Assembly: GCA_947089145.1 (NCBI GenBank)
Contig: CAMUJH010000006.1
Location: 40,684-104,683 of the forward strand
From: an uncultured Hungatella sp.
Lineage (GTDB): Bacteria; Bacillota; Clostridia; Lachnospirales; Lachnospiraceae
Reading direction: 5' to 3'
Length of the DNA: 64,000 nucleotides
Part shown: piece by piece, positions 36,593-46,105 of the stretch
Layout of the letters: every line of letters starts with the position of its first letter
Position numbering within the stretch: position 1 is the first letter of the stretch
Position numbers and translations under genes: made by a program
Notes under the pieces: generated by a model
Database searches by the model: none
What the model was told of the DNA's origin: nothing
What the model saw: only the letters and a program-made list of their open reading frames with translations

Positions 36593-37957
36593 TTAAACCA
36601 TTTTATCAAGCACAGCTACGCACTCCACATGTCTGCCGGTATGTGGGAACATATCAAATGGCCATGCGCCCAAAGCCTTATACCCCTTCTTCCCAAATAT
36701 CTTCAAGTCCCGGGCCAGAGTCTCAGGGCAGCAGGATATATACACCACCTTCTCAGGGCCCATAAGCGCTACGGCCTCTATAAATTCTTCGGTGCTGCCG
36801 CTTCTTGGAGGGTCCATGAACACCACATCCGCCTTCTCCCCGTCTGCTGCCATGGCTGCCATAAATTTCCCTGCATCATTGTGGTAAAACTGAATGTTCT
36901 CAATCTTATTTCTTTTTGCATTCTGCACGGCGTCCCTGACTGCATCCTGGTTCAGCTCCACGCCGATTATGCGCCCCGCCTTTCTGCTGGCCGTAATCCC
37001 GATGGTTCCAATGCCGCAGTATGCGTCAATAACAGTCTCTGTTCCCGTCAATGCCGCCGCCTGGACAGCCTTTGTATACAGTTTTTCTGTCTGAACCGGG
37101 TTAATCTGGTAAAAAGATTTGCTGGAAATGCGGAATGTATAGCCGCACAGCACATCCTCAATATGCCCTTTTCCATACAGCACCTTTTCTTTTTCTCCTA
37201 AAACCATGGTGGTATCCTTGTCATTGAGATTCTGAATGATCGTAGTAATCTCCGGATGCCGCTCTCTCAAGGCTTTCACAAAATGGTTTCTGGATGGAAA
37301 TATGGGGGATGTGGTAACCAGAACCACCATTACCTCTCCTGTGGCAAATCCCCGCCTGACAAGAACATGGCGGAGAAACCCGTACCCCGAATCCTCGTCA
37401 TAGGTGCGGATCTTAAACGATTTCAGCATATTGCGTATGGTTCCTATAATTTCATCCGCCTTTTTATCCTCAATAAGGCACTGTTCCACAGGCACAATCT
37501 CATGGGTTCCTTCCCTGTAAGTCCCGCAAACCGTCTTTCCCTTCTGCCAGCCAAACACAGCGTGGACTTTATTGCGGTAATGGAACGGATCATCCATACC
37601 CTCAATAGGATAAACCCTGCAGAGGCCTTTCAGCAGGTCTTCCACCTGTTTCTGCTTGCTTTCAAGCTGCCTGCCATACGGCATGTCCAAAAGCTGGCAC
37701 CCTCCGCATCTGTTTGAAACAGGACATAGGCTGCTTTTCTCCGGGATGCGTTTTCCTGCTTTTTTACCGTCTCTCTCCGGGATACCGCTTCCTGGCCCTT
37801 TTCTGTCTCTCTTTTGGGTACCGCTTCCTGGCTCTTTTCTGCCTCTCTTTTGGGTACCACTCTCTGCCCTTTTTCTGTCTCTCTTTTGGATACCGCTTCC
37901 TGCCTTTTTTCTGTTTTCCTTTGCCATGCCATTCCTTCTGTTCGGTTCCTGTCCCAT
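36593..37957 (-). CDS. rlmD: 23S rRNA (uracil-5-)-methyltransferase, RumA/RlmD family, with N-terminal basic repeats
   Basis: A 454-residue TrmA/RumA-family enzyme. The iron-sulfur Cys motif is CPVSNRCGGC (about residues 72-81). The SAM fold has VIDAYCGIGTIG and VFMDPPRSGS. The catalytic Cys is in VVYISCCPETLARDL. It methylates uracil C5 in rRNA. The first about 65 residues replace the usual TRAM domain with four to five 12-residue Lys/Arg/Gly repeats (QKRDRK, SGTQKRG), encoded by 36-bp tandem repeats, which might bind RNA. The ATG has AAGGGGAG upstream. Confidence 0.9.
   Translation of the reverse strand: MGQEPNRRNGMAKENRKKAGSGIQKRDRKRAESGTQKRGRKEPGSGTQKRDRKGPGSGIPERDGKKAGKRIPEKSSLCPVSNRCGGCQLLDMPYGRQLESKQKQVEDLLKGLCRVYPIEGMDDPFHYRNKVHAVFGWQKGKTVCGTYREGTHEIVPVEQCLIEDKKADEIIGTIRNMLKSFKIRTYDEDSGYGFLRHVLVRRGFATGEVMVVLVTTSPIFPSRNHFVKALRERHPEITTIIQNLNDKDTTMVLGEKEKVLYGKGHIEDVLCGYTFRISSKSFYQINPVQTEKLYTKAVQAAALTGTETVIDAYCGIGTIGITASRKAGRIIGVELNQDAVRDAVQNAKRNKIENIQFYHNDAGKFMAAMAADGEKADVVFMDPPRSGSTEEFIEAVALMGPEKVVYISCCPETLARDLKIFGKKGYKALGAWPFDMFPHTGRHVECVAVLDKMV
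37745..37925 (-). repeat. 36-bp tandem repeats inside the rRNA methyltransferase gene
   Basis: Four to five degenerate copies of a 36-bp unit (on the plus strand containing CTGTCTCTCTTTTGG and TACCGCTTCCTG). They encode 12-residue basic repeats in frame. Copy number may vary between strains. Confidence 0.8.
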
Positions 37958-38020
37958 ATTCTCCCCTTCCTGTTTCTTCTGCCCTTTCCTGCATTCTCTC
38001 TATCTATAAACGGCCTTCCG

Positions 38021-38056
38021 CAAAAAGGAGTCCGGACATCTCATGCATATCCGGAC
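38021..38056 (-). terminator. Terminator after aminopeptidase P gene
   Basis: Minus-strand GTCCGGA/TCCGGAC hairpin (38030-38056) followed by TCCTTTTTG. Confidence 0.75.
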
Positions 38057-38092
38057 CCCAGCCTTGCTATTTCAAATCCTTTTTACCTTATT

Positions 38093-39877
38093 TTACACTT
38101 CCCTGGTAGCCTCTTTCAGCCATTCTCTCTCCTCATCTGACAGATAAGGGCTGATCTTCCCATATACCTGCCTATGGTATTCATTAAGATATTCAATATC
38201 CTTTTTCTCCATAAGCCCTGTGTCCAGCCCGTCCAGATCAATGGGCACATAAGTCAGATACTCAAATTCCATAAACTGCCCGTACTCATTTTTCTCGGCC
38301 TTCCTGCACACAATCAGGTTCTCCGTCCTGATCCCATGGCTCCCCTCAATATAGATCCCCGGTTCATCGGAACAGATCATGCCTTCCTCAATGACAGCGC
38401 TGTCCATGCGTTCCGGCACGATTTTATAGCGGATGCCGTTTGGCCTTTCATGAACGTTCAGCAGGTACCCAACCCCATGTCCCGTGCCATGGTTATAGTT
38501 AAGCCCCCGCTCCCACATGGGCTGCCTTGCAATGTAGTCCAGGGAAAGTCCCCGGCACCCGTAAAGGAACCTGGCATGCCCCAGCCGCAGCATGCTCATG
38601 GCAACCAAAGTAAAATGTTCCCGCTCGTCGTCCGTAATAGGCCCCAAAACCACGGTCCTGGTAATATCTGTTGTCCCCTCATAGTACTGGCCTCCGGAAT
38701 CAATGAGATACAGCCCTTTGGGCTTTAGCGTCTGATTGCTTTCCGGCGTTGCCGAGTAATGGCACATGGCGGCATTTTCCCCGTAAGCGGATATGGTATT
38801 AAAACTTAGTCCCAGATTGCCCTCCTGCTGCCTGCGAAGCTCTTCCAGATAATCGGACACGCTGATTTCTGTCATATCCATGGTTCCAATATTTTTCTTC
38901 AGCCAGTAAATGAATTTTGTCATGGCCACCCCGTCCTTAATATGGGCGCGCCGCTCATTTTCAATCTCCACCGGATTCTTTACGGCCTTGGCCATGACCG
39001 TAGGGTTCATCTTATCAATTATTTTATTGGAGACATCCAGATTATTTTTTATGGCATAATTGATCCTGGAGCTTTCCAGCAGCACTTTTTCGCTGCGAAG
39101 GGCTTTTACAAACTCATAAATATCGTTATAGGGCTTTATGGTAACCTTAAGCCCCTCCAGATATTCTCTCACCTGCGTATCCAAAGTCTTATCATTGATA
39201 AACAGGTAAAAGTCCTTCTCTGTCACTGCCGCATAGCACAAAACTACGGGATTAAAGGGAATATCATTGCCCCGGATATTTAACAGCCACACAATATCAT
39301 CCAAGGTCGTCAATATATGGATCGTGGCCCTGGCTTCCCTCATATCCGTCCGCAGCCCGGCAATCTTCTCCGCAGCCGGCTTGCCTGCATATTTCTCCTC
39401 CAAAATCCACACCGGCTCTGCAGACATCTGAGGCCTGTCCGTCCAAATCCTGCCTACCAGATCCTCTTCATAGGAAAATGTCACATGCTTTTCTTCCAGG
39501 GCTTCCTCTATGGCCTCACCCATCCGGCTGTTAACCACCCGGCCGTCAAATCCCAGGATTCCTCCCTCCGGCATCACATCCGCCAGATACTCCTCCACCG
39601 TGGGAACCCCTTCCTCCTCCATCTTCTGCAGTTTGAATCCGCTTCCCTCCAGCTGCCTGGCCGCCTGCACAAAATACCGTCCGTCAGTCCACAGTCCTGC
39701 TTCCCTGGCAGTTACCACGGCCGTACCGGCAGAACCGGTAAACCCGGTGATAAATTTCCGGCACTTAAAATAATCCCCAACATATTCAGACTCATGAAAA
39801 TCCGAAGTAGGAATTACATAAGCGTCTATGTGCCGCTCCTCCATCAGCCTGCGAAGCTGGTTCAGTCTTTCATTCAT
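38093..39877 (-). CDS. Xaa-Pro aminopeptidase (M24B, long form)
   Basis: A 594-residue aminopeptidase P-family enzyme of the long type: two creatinase-like N-terminal domains then the pita-bread catalytic domain. Metal-site segments: LIDSGGQYYEGTTDITRTV (two Asp), NHGTGHGVGYLLNVHE (His) and GMICSDEPGIY with ENLIV (two Glu). It releases N-terminal residues preceding proline and is probably cytosolic, as no signal is seen. It starts 20 bases after lpdA, so co-transcription is likely. Confidence 0.94.
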   Translation of the reverse strand: MNERLNQLRRLMEERHIDAYVIPTSDFHESEYVGDYFKCRKFITGFTGSAGTAVVTAREAGLWTDGRYFVQAARQLEGSGFKLQKMEEEGVPTVEEYLADVMPEGGILGFDGRVVNSRMGEAIEEALEEKHVTFSYEEDLVGRIWTDRPQMSAEPVWILEEKYAGKPAAEKIAGLRTDMREARATIHILTTLDDIVWLLNIRGNDIPFNPVVLCYAAVTEKDFYLFINDKTLDTQVREYLEGLKVTIKPYNDIYEFVKALRSEKVLLESSRINYAIKNNLDVSNKIIDKMNPTVMAKAVKNPVEIENERRAHIKDGVAMTKFIYWLKKNIGTMDMTEISVSDYLEELRRQQEGNLGLSFNTISAYGENAAMCHYSATPESNQTLKPKGLYLIDSGGQYYEGTTDITRTVVLGPITDDEREHFTLVAMSMLRLGHARFLYGCRGLSLDYIARQPMWERGLNYNHGTGHGVGYLLNVHERPNGIRYKIVPERMDSAVIEEGMICSDEPGIYIEGSHGIRTENLIVCRKAEKNEYGQFMEFEYLTYVPIDLDGLDTGLMEKKDIEYLNEYHRQVYGKISPYLSDEEREWLKEATREV

Positions 39878-39897
39878 ATCCTGTCCTCTTTCTCACT

Positions 39898-41322
39898 TTA
39901 ATTTAATGACGCCGATCTCAGCGCATCCTCTATGGCCATTCCAATGCCTTCGCTGTAAGTAGGGTGGGCCCTCATGGCCATCCCCAGCTGTCCTGCCGTA
40001 AGCCCTGCGGCAATGGCTGTAGCCATCTCCCCGATCATGTCTGTAGCCCTGGGGCACACAATCTGGGCCCCCACCAGAATTTTCGAGTACGCGTCAAATA
40101 CCAAATGGATAAAGCCGCCTCTTTCATGGGAAATAATCGACTTGCCATTATCTCCCATGGAATATCTGCCGCAGATCACCCTCATCCCCTTTGCTCTGGC
40201 GCCCTCCTCTGTAAGCCCTACGGTTGCAATCTCCGGATCTGTATAGATGCAGCTCGGCACCACGGGAAGTCTTGCATACATGCCGTTGGGAACCACACTC
40301 AACTGGATACTGTGGGGTTTCCCTGCAATCTTCTCCACCACGAAGGTTCCCTGGGCAGCTGCAACATGGGCCAGCTGAATGTCTGCAATCACATCACCAA
40401 TGGCGTAGATCTCAGGCTCGCTGGTCATAAAGCTGTCGTTCACTGCCAGCCTTCCCCCATCCATCTTAAAATCCACATCCTCCCCAAACAATTCTTCTGT
40501 GTAGGGGGTGCGCCCAATAGCCATCAGCACCTGCCCGGCAGCAATATCCTGTTCCTGCCCCTCCTGGACAACACGGCATACCAGGCCGTCGCTTCTTTCA
40601 GTAATCTGGGAAACCGTGGTATTACAGTAAATGGAAATTCCTTTATCCCTAAGTTCCTGCTCCAAAGCTTTTGCCACATCCTGATCCATAGGGCCAAGCA
40701 AATGGCTCCCCTGTTCAATAATCGACACTTTGGAACACAGGGAATTAAAGATGGTGGCCATCTCTACGCCGATAACGCCGCCGCCTACTATGGCAATTCT
40801 GTCAAATTTCCAGCTGTCCGCCGCCAAAAGCCCGTCGCTGTTGTATACTCCCGCTAAATCAATGCCGGGGATATCCGGTTTTCTGGCCTGTGCCCCTGTG
40901 GCAATAATAATATGCTTTGCCTGGAAATATTCCTTTCCCGAATCTGTATAGACTTCCACATTTCGGCCCCGTCTGATCACCGCCCGTCCATGTATCAGTT
41001 CAACGCCCAGTTTCTCAAACTGTTCTTCCACGCTCCTGCGGTAAGACTTTACCGCCTTCTTTTTATACTGCTGCATCTTCCTAAAATCAAATGCCATCTC
41101 CCCAACGCTGACCCCAAACTCATCGCATTTCTGCATTAATGCAAACTGGCTGGAGGCGTGAAGAAGAGCCTTGGTTGGAATACAGCCCCGGTTCAGGCAG
41201 ACTCCTCCCAATTTATCCTTTTCAACGACTGCGGTCTTTAGTCCCAGGCCTGCGGCCTTTATGGCTGCCGTATATCCTCCCGGACCTGCTCCAATCACCA
41301 ATACATCATATGTAACTGCCAT
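39898..41322 (-). CDS. lpdA: Dihydrolipoyl dehydrogenase
   Basis: A 474-residue FAD disulfide oxidoreductase: FAD motif VIGAGPGGYTAAI, redox disulfide GGVCLNRGCIPTK, NAD motif IVGGGVIGVE, YAIGDV, and the C-terminal AHPTYSEG with the base His. It reoxidises dihydrolipoamide of 2-oxoacid dehydrogenases or the glycine cleavage system. No E1/E2 genes are beside it, so the complex it serves is unknown. Confidence 0.94.
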   Translation of the reverse strand: MAVTYDVLVIGAGPGGYTAAIKAAGLGLKTAVVEKDKLGGVCLNRGCIPTKALLHASSQFALMQKCDEFGVSVGEMAFDFRKMQQYKKKAVKSYRRSVEEQFEKLGVELIHGRAVIRRGRNVEVYTDSGKEYFQAKHIIIATGAQARKPDIPGIDLAGVYNSDGLLAADSWKFDRIAIVGGGVIGVEMATIFNSLCSKVSIIEQGSHLLGPMDQDVAKALEQELRDKGISIYCNTTVSQITERSDGLVCRVVQEGQEQDIAAGQVLMAIGRTPYTEELFGEDVDFKMDGGRLAVNDSFMTSEPEIYAIGDVIADIQLAHVAAAQGTFVVEKIAGKPHSIQLSVVPNGMYARLPVVPSCIYTDPEIATVGLTEEGARAKGMRVICGRYSMGDNGKSIISHERGGFIHLVFDAYSKILVGAQIVCPRATDMIGEMATAIAAGLTAGQLGMAMRAHPTYSEGIGMAIEDALRSASLN

Positions 41323-41359
41323 TTTTTACCCCTTTCTTACCTTTCCTTTCTACTTCTGT

Positions 41360-42148
41360 TTACGCTTTTATCAGCCCCAACGCCACACATGCCCTGTAAA
41401 TCCCGTCCTCCCGGATATGGGGGGCCACATAGTCAGCCACCGCCTTCAGTCTGGGGTCCCCATTGCCCATAGCCACTCCGGTTCCTGCGGCCTGAATGAT
41501 CTCATAATCATTCATGCTGTCCCCAAACGCATAGGCGGCTTCCATGGTGGTCCCAAAGTGCTGGCACAGTCTCAAAAGCCCTTTTGCCTTGGAATTGCGC
41601 TTCTCAATCACATCCGCCCCTCTTTTTTCCGCAAAAAGAGGAAATTTCAGATCCGCAAATTCCTGCTCCATAAGGGCGGCTCCCTCTGGCTCTCCGATAT
41701 AGCACATAGACGGCACATCCATATCCAGCAGCTTCCAGGGGTCGCAGTATCGTCTGCCGCACTCTCCCCAGCGGCTGTTGTCAAATTCTGTCACCCGCTC
41801 CGGATGGACATAGTAATCTTCGTCACCTATGGTAACGCCTACCGCAAGACCATGGTTCCGGGCAAATTCCAGCAGCCTTTCTTTCAGTTCCCTTGCCATA
41901 AAAGATTCGTACAGCACCTTATCCCCCACCGTAATCTTAGTGCCGTTGGTGTGGATAATCGCCTCCGGCTTTACCAGGTCCCGAAGCTTTCTGCTGTAAT
42001 GGCTGTCCATATCCCGCCCTGTGGCGATTACCACCACATAATGCTCCCTGAGCATATCAAGCGCTTTCATGGCGCTGTCAGGAATCTCAAATGTCTCATG
42101 GTCCAGAAGAGTCATGTCCATATCAAAGCTTACAATCGGCCTCATCAT
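41360..42148 (-). CDS. HAD-superfamily phosphatase, Cof type
   Basis: A 262-residue Cof-like HAD hydrolase. Motif I is SFDMDMTLL (nucleophile Asp), motif II VIATGRD, motif III near KAKGLLRL, motif IV AFGDSMNDYEII. The C2-type cap lies between motifs II and III. These enzymes dephosphorylate sugar phosphates or flavin precursors; the substrate is not predictable. Two consecutive Met codons are possible starts. Confidence 0.9.
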   Translation of the reverse strand: MMRPIVSFDMDMTLLDHETFEIPDSAMKALDMLREHYVVVIATGRDMDSHYSRKLRDLVKPEAIIHTNGTKITVGDKVLYESFMARELKERLLEFARNHGLAVGVTIGDEDYYVHPERVTEFDNSRWGECGRRYCDPWKLLDMDVPSMCYIGEPEGAALMEQEFADLKFPLFAEKRGADVIEKRNSKAKGLLRLCQHFGTTMEAAYAFGDSMNDYEIIQAAGTGVAMGNGDPRLKAVADYVAPHIREDGIYRACVALGLIKA

Positions 42149-42294
42149 CAGCCCCCTTTCCGCTGTATTTCCTTGCCTCTTACATAATCATATCGTAAAA
42201 TAAAATTTTTTTCAAGAAAATGCTTTTCAAATCGCAGATCTTTTGCTATAATAGGGAAGTCGGCTGATAAAGCACAGCTTGAGACAAGAGAATA

Positions 42295-42368
42295 CGGGGT
42301 ATGGCGTAGTTTGGTAGCGCGCTCGGCTGGGGGCCGAGAGGTCGCAGGTTCAAATCCTGTTACCCCGA
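42295..42368 (+). tRNA. tRNA-Pro (anticodon GGG)
   Basis: A 74-nt tRNA: acceptor CGGGGTA/TACCCCG, anticodon stem CTCGG/CCGAG around loop CTGGGGG (anticodon GGG), T-arm CAGGTTCAAATCCTG, discriminator A, CCA not encoded. It borders a tyrosine integrase gene, making its 3' end the likely integration site of the island that follows. Confidence 0.95.
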
Positions 42369-42400
42369 CTTTATTAAAGTAGGCCAAAGGCCCGATTTTA
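42369..42400. other. Candidate integration boundary at tRNA-Pro
   Basis: The junction between the tRNA 3' end and the integrase stop codon (42398). Integrase next to a tRNA 3' end is the classic arrangement. I could not find a second copy of the tRNA 3' end elsewhere in the window, so the far attachment site is not identified. Confidence 0.4.
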
Positions 42401-42420
42401 CAGGGCTTTTGGCATTTTTT
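42382..42420 (+). terminator. Terminator of tRNA-Pro, overlapping integrase 3' end
   Basis: Stem GCCAAAGGCCC with GGGCTTTTGGC followed by a T run. The last codons of the integrase (KMPKAL and stop) on the opposite strand lie inside this structure. Confidence 0.8.
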
Positions 42421-43738
42421 GTACCTTATCTTCAGAGTCATTTTTTGAGTACAGTTGAGTACACTCTTTATTTGTATGCAAAATAGAACATTCTTTCACC
42501 TTTTTCTTCCTCTCACTCTCCCTAAAAGGATTATATAAATAAGTAAGAGTTGTCTCTGTGTTGGTGTGGCCGAGCCAGCAGCGTATTTCTTCCAGCGTCC
42601 ACCCTTCCGCCTGCATCCTGCTTGCAACTGTCCTTCTGATACAGTGAGAACGCTTCATATTGCCTTCCTTATTCCAGCCAAGTGCATTCTCAGCCTTTTC
42701 CAGCCTATGCACAAAGACCATTTCATCAAGTCTACTCCCATCTGGCTTTGTAAAGATAAACTCTGACAAAATCTTGCTGTCATTCTTTACCTTTTTAAAT
42801 AGATATATGACTTCATCTGACAAAGACAGTTCCCTATACCCAGCACTGGAATCACTTTTCACATAATCTACTACTTTGCCTCTGCTCTCCATCCTCTGAA
42901 TGAAAACAGTCTCATTTTTCCAGTTTATGTCTGTCCACTTTAATGCACACAGCTCACCGACCCTTAAACCTAATTCAAAGTTTATCATCAGCCCAAGATT
43001 AGCCATGTTGCCATTATAGTCATAACCTCTTTCAAGTTCTCCCAGCAGTTCCTCAATCTCATCTGGATAAAATACCATTTTTTCAGAAGGTTTTCTTCTC
43101 TTGCTTTTAAACAGATGTGTGTATTCCAGTTCTTCCTTACACCAAGGATTCTCACTGATATACCCTTTCCTCTTAGCATATGCCAAAGGCCCAGTAACTA
43201 CCAGTTTATGAGTATTGAATGTTTGAGAAGTCATTTTATATTCTCTAAGTACATCTATTGCCCACTCTTCCAGATTAATAGGTTTAATATCTGTCAAAGG
43301 CATTGTATCTATGTCTGTTCCCTTTACATACTTTTCATAACTTGCTCTGTTCTGCTTTTTTGTGTCCTCAGAATTATTCTTTTTCTTTGTCTTATATTCA
43401 AGCCATTCATCAAAAATATCACAGAGCCTTTTTGCATTAACCTTATTGTTCTTAAAGTAATGATTATAAAGTTTATCAATCAGTGAATCATAATCCTTTC
43501 CCTTTACTACTTTTCTCTTATCAGCCCTATTAGTATCTATAACATATGTACTGTATCTCCCCTCCTTTAATAGAGTTATCGCATACTTGTGAACTTTCAA
43601 AACTCTGTTCTCTTTATAAACACTCATATAATCTGATAATATCGTGTCTGAACCCATTATATCTCCAGATATCATTTTTATCCAGTCTTCCTTTTTAAAA
43701 TCATCAAAAAATTCACTTACTTTATCAGTCATAATCAT
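42398..43738 (-). CDS. Tyrosine-type site-specific integrase
   Basis: A 446-residue phage-type integrase. An Arm/SAM-like N-terminal part is followed by the catalytic domain: Arg in ELGLRVGELCALKW, His-x-x-Arg in SHCIRRTVASRM, and His with the Tyr nucleophile in WLGHTNTETTLTYLY. A Lys/Asp-rich tail follows. The gene is AT-rich compared with the chromosome and lies directly against tRNA-Pro. It probably inserted the island to its right. No excisionase or replication gene is recognisable nearby. Confidence 0.93.
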   Translation of the reverse strand: MIMTDKVSEFFDDFKKEDWIKMISGDIMGSDTILSDYMSVYKENRVLKVHKYAITLLKEGRYSTYVIDTNRADKRKVVKGKDYDSLIDKLYNHYFKNNKVNAKRLCDIFDEWLEYKTKKKNNSEDTKKQNRASYEKYVKGTDIDTMPLTDIKPINLEEWAIDVLREYKMTSQTFNTHKLVVTGPLAYAKRKGYISENPWCKEELEYTHLFKSKRRKPSEKMVFYPDEIEELLGELERGYDYNGNMANLGLMINFELGLRVGELCALKWTDINWKNETVFIQRMESRGKVVDYVKSDSSAGYRELSLSDEVIYLFKKVKNDSKILSEFIFTKPDGSRLDEMVFVHRLEKAENALGWNKEGNMKRSHCIRRTVASRMQAEGWTLEEIRCWLGHTNTETTLTYLYNPFRESERKKKVKECSILHTNKECTQLYSKNDSEDKVQKMPKAL

Positions 43739-44350
43739 ACCAATCCTTTACATGTTGATATGACTGCTTATTTTTTGGCTTATTACAAAATCTGTAATAT
43801 TGGTATATCAGGAAAATCTTTTATAAACTTTTATATTTCTATACAGATATTTTGGGAACAAAGGTTGGCAACTTTGGCAACTCTGGTACTAATTAAACTG
43901 TTTATCTAGTACCAGCCCTCTATATCATCAATTAAACTGTTTATCCAGCCTCAACCACCTATACCACATCCTTCACTCCATCCTCAATCCTCTCACCTCA
44001 AACTTTGCAGAATCGACACAAAAATTTTTCACATCTAAAATCCTTCACACCCCATCTTTTTTGCCCCCATTCTAGCAATTTTCAATTTTCAAATGCCCAT
44101 TTTATATAGCTTTCCAACACCCTCATTTTTGCCCATTTTTCACTCTAAAAACACGCTCTAAATCCATATTCTATATAGCTTTCCTTGATTTTGCATAAAA
44201 TTTAACCCTATTTTTATCCCTAAAAAAGAGAAGCAGATTTCACTCCACTTCTCTCAAATTCATATCCTTATTGTGTTTATTCTACCTTACCAACCATAAA
44301 CCCTTATTCTATCTATGTTGCCGACGCTGCCAACTTCGCCACCATTTTAC
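43739..44350. other. AT-rich island sequence without a gene
   Basis: 600 bases, strongly AT-rich. It has two copies of AATTAAACTGTTTATC (near 43891 and 43929). From about 44067 it carries the spacer that recurs at about 45833, with a GAGAAG/CTTCTC hairpin (44228-44253) that could end the Rpn transcript. Confidence 0.55.
44228..44253 (-). terminator. Terminator of Rpn unit A
   Basis: GAGAAG/CTTCTC hairpin followed on the minus strand by a T run. The same structure recurs at 45993-46018. Confidence 0.6.
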
Positions 44351-44518
44351 TCATAATACTTGTTCTGTTTTCAAAGTCCTCACTTCATCTACAGATAAAC
44401 CAACAAATTCTGCAATCTTTTCAAGTGTTATTGTTCTATCTTTCAACATTCTTTTCGCAACCTCTGTTCTTTCCTTCAATATAGTTTCATTTCTCATATT
44501 CTCTAAAATCTGACACAT
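44351..44518 (-). CDS. Free-standing Rpn C-terminal tail
   Basis: A 55-residue ORF whose ATG follows the stop of the upstream Rpn gene after a single base, suggesting coupled translation. Its first residues MCQILENMRNETILKER match the start of the tail region of the full-length Rpn (MCQILEDMRNETILKER). Its remainder (VAKRMLKDRTITLEKIAEFVGLS) is a different version of the short helix-turn-helix-like end. It is either a displaced old tail or a small protein that binds the nuclease. It lacks the nuclease core. Confidence 0.6.
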   Translation of the reverse strand: MCQILENMRNETILKERTEVAKRMLKDRTITLEKIAEFVGLSVDEVRTLKTEQVL

Positions 44519-44519
44519 T

Positions 44520-45320
44520 TTATTTATTCCCAAATTCTTTAGATAATACCTTTATTTGTTCGAGTGACAGTTGTGAACATTCTGCAATTTCCTGATATGA
44601 TAATTTTCCAATTTTAAGAAGACTACCTGCAATTTTTCTTCTTTCTTTCAGTATAGTTTCATTTCTCATATCCTCTAAAATCTGACACATCTCTTCCACC
44701 CCTTTCGAGTTTTCTTTCAAATACCTTGTTCTGTCTGCCATTAAATCAAAGTTCATATCATCTGCCTTTGTGCAGTTAAAATCATGCATTAGCCTTCCAA
44801 TATCAGAATCTCCACGATATTCACCATTCACATAAATAATATGCTCTCCATCTTCAAAAGGATTACCTGTTGTTATGTTTATTCTTTCCACCAGATAAAC
44901 AGATTCACCCTTATTATAAAAATCCTTTTCAGTAATAAAAATCGTATAAGTCTCAGGCAGCTCCCTAAACTCCTGTCCTGAATGAAGATTCTCCACATCC
45001 AATACACTGGAATGATACCTTGCTCTGTGTGGATCTGCCCCCTTATCCTGTCTTTGAATTTCTAAATCATATCTTTTCCCATTAGAATCAGTTCCATACG
45101 CATCTAAACAAATTGACCTTGCCCCTGCCAGTCTTTTCATATCCTTTTGAGTTTCACACTCTGTAATAATTAAATCATCCTTACCTGTAATAATCCTCAG
45201 CACCAATTCAGCCAGAGGAATATTATCTTTAAACATACAACGCATAAAATCATCATCTATTGGCCTTAGCTTGCTTAAACGCTGTAAATCCTCCTGGTGC
45301 TGTTTATCTGTTACTGTCAA
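44520..45320 (-). CDS. Rpn/PD-(D/E)XK recombination-promoting nuclease, copy A
   Basis: A 266-residue protein of the Rpn/transposase-31-like PD-(D/E)XK family. The nuclease core is CLDAYGTDSNGKRYDLEIQ (Asp ... Glu-x-Gln) followed by RARYHSSVLDVENLHSG. It starts at TTG preceded by GGGTGGAG. The last about 55 residues, from MCQILEDMRNE, form a separate tail with an HTH-like helix pair (YQEIAECSQLSLEQIKVL). An internal ATG at that point has AAAGGGGTGG just upstream. In E. coli, Rpn nucleases are phage-defence toxins held by small proteins made from internal starts at the C-terminus. Whether this applies here is inference. Confidence 0.85.
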   Translation of the reverse strand: MTVTDKQHQEDLQRLSKLRPIDDDFMRCMFKDNIPLAELVLRIITGKDDLIITECETQKDMKRLAGARSICLDAYGTDSNGKRYDLEIQRQDKGADPHRARYHSSVLDVENLHSGQEFRELPETYTIFITEKDFYNKGESVYLVERINITTGNPFEDGEHIIYVNGEYRGDSDIGRLMHDFNCTKADDMNFDLMADRTRYLKENSKGVEEMCQILEDMRNETILKERRKIAGSLLKIGKLSYQEIAECSQLSLEQIKVLSKEFGNK

Positions 45321-45376
45321 TCACTCCACCCTCTTTTCCATTTATATTAACACAAATCTCTCCATCTTTCAATCTC

Positions 45377-45775
45377 TTATTCATTAAACATCACAACCAT
45401 AGGCATCTGCCAGTCCTCTATTAAACATCTATTTTCATAAGCATTTTCAAATAATTCCTTAGAAGTATATCTCTGATATAACTTTACTACCTCTATATGA
45501 TACATTTCCAGAATCACAGATTTTTTACTTTGTTCCTCATCTATCATATCTGCCAGTTTATCTCTCCATTTATCTACCAATTTTTGATATCGTATCGCCT
45601 CTACCCTTCCTGTATCAGCATCTATAAACACAATCAATAATCCAAGTTTTTCCTTCCTAAACTCACCCATATTCAAATAAGGAGACAAGTGAGGATTATA
45701 GCAAGAGTCTAAACACCATTCTTTACCAAAGCGATATACAATATTAATAACTGATCCATATTTCTTTAATCTCAT
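45377..45775 (-). CDS. Hypothetical protein paired with Rpn nuclease
   Basis: A 132-residue protein upstream of Rpn copy A in the same direction (56 bases apart). It reads as a mixed alpha/beta protein with LGLLIVFIDADTGRVEAIRYQ, and the C-terminus QMPMVVMFNE. No family recognised and no clear ribosome site. The start of a second copy (from the same QMPMVVMFNE end) survives at 46962-47024 in unit B, so it travels with the Rpn gene. Confidence 0.6.
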   Translation of the reverse strand: MRLKKYGSVINIVYRFGKEWCLDSCYNPHLSPYLNMGEFRKEKLGLLIVFIDADTGRVEAIRYQKLVDKWRDKLADMIDEEQSKKSVILEMYHIEVVKLYQRYTSKELFENAYENRCLIEDWQMPMVVMFNE

Positions 45776-45992
45776 ATCCAGTTTATCACTTTTAAATGAT
45801 TCTTCAATTCCTCACATTCAGATTTTTTACTCCTATTCTAGCAATTTTCATTTTTCAAATGCCCATTTTATATATCTTTCCAGCACCCTCATTTTTGCCC
45901 ATTTTTCACTCTAAAAACACCCTCTAAATTCATATTCTATATATCTTTCCTTGATTTTGCATAAAATTTAACCTTATTTTTAATCAAAAAAA

Positions 45993-46018
45993 GAGAAGCA
46001 GATTTCACTCCACTTCTC
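45993..46018 (-). terminator. Terminator of Rpn unit B
   Basis: GAGAAG/CTTCTC hairpin with T-rich flank, the counterpart of 44228-44253. Confidence 0.6.
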
Positions 46019-46105
46019 TCAAATTCATATCCCTATTGTGTTTACCAGTCATAAACCCTTATTCTATCTATGTTGCCAACGCTGCCAACTTCGCCACCAG
46101 TAATA

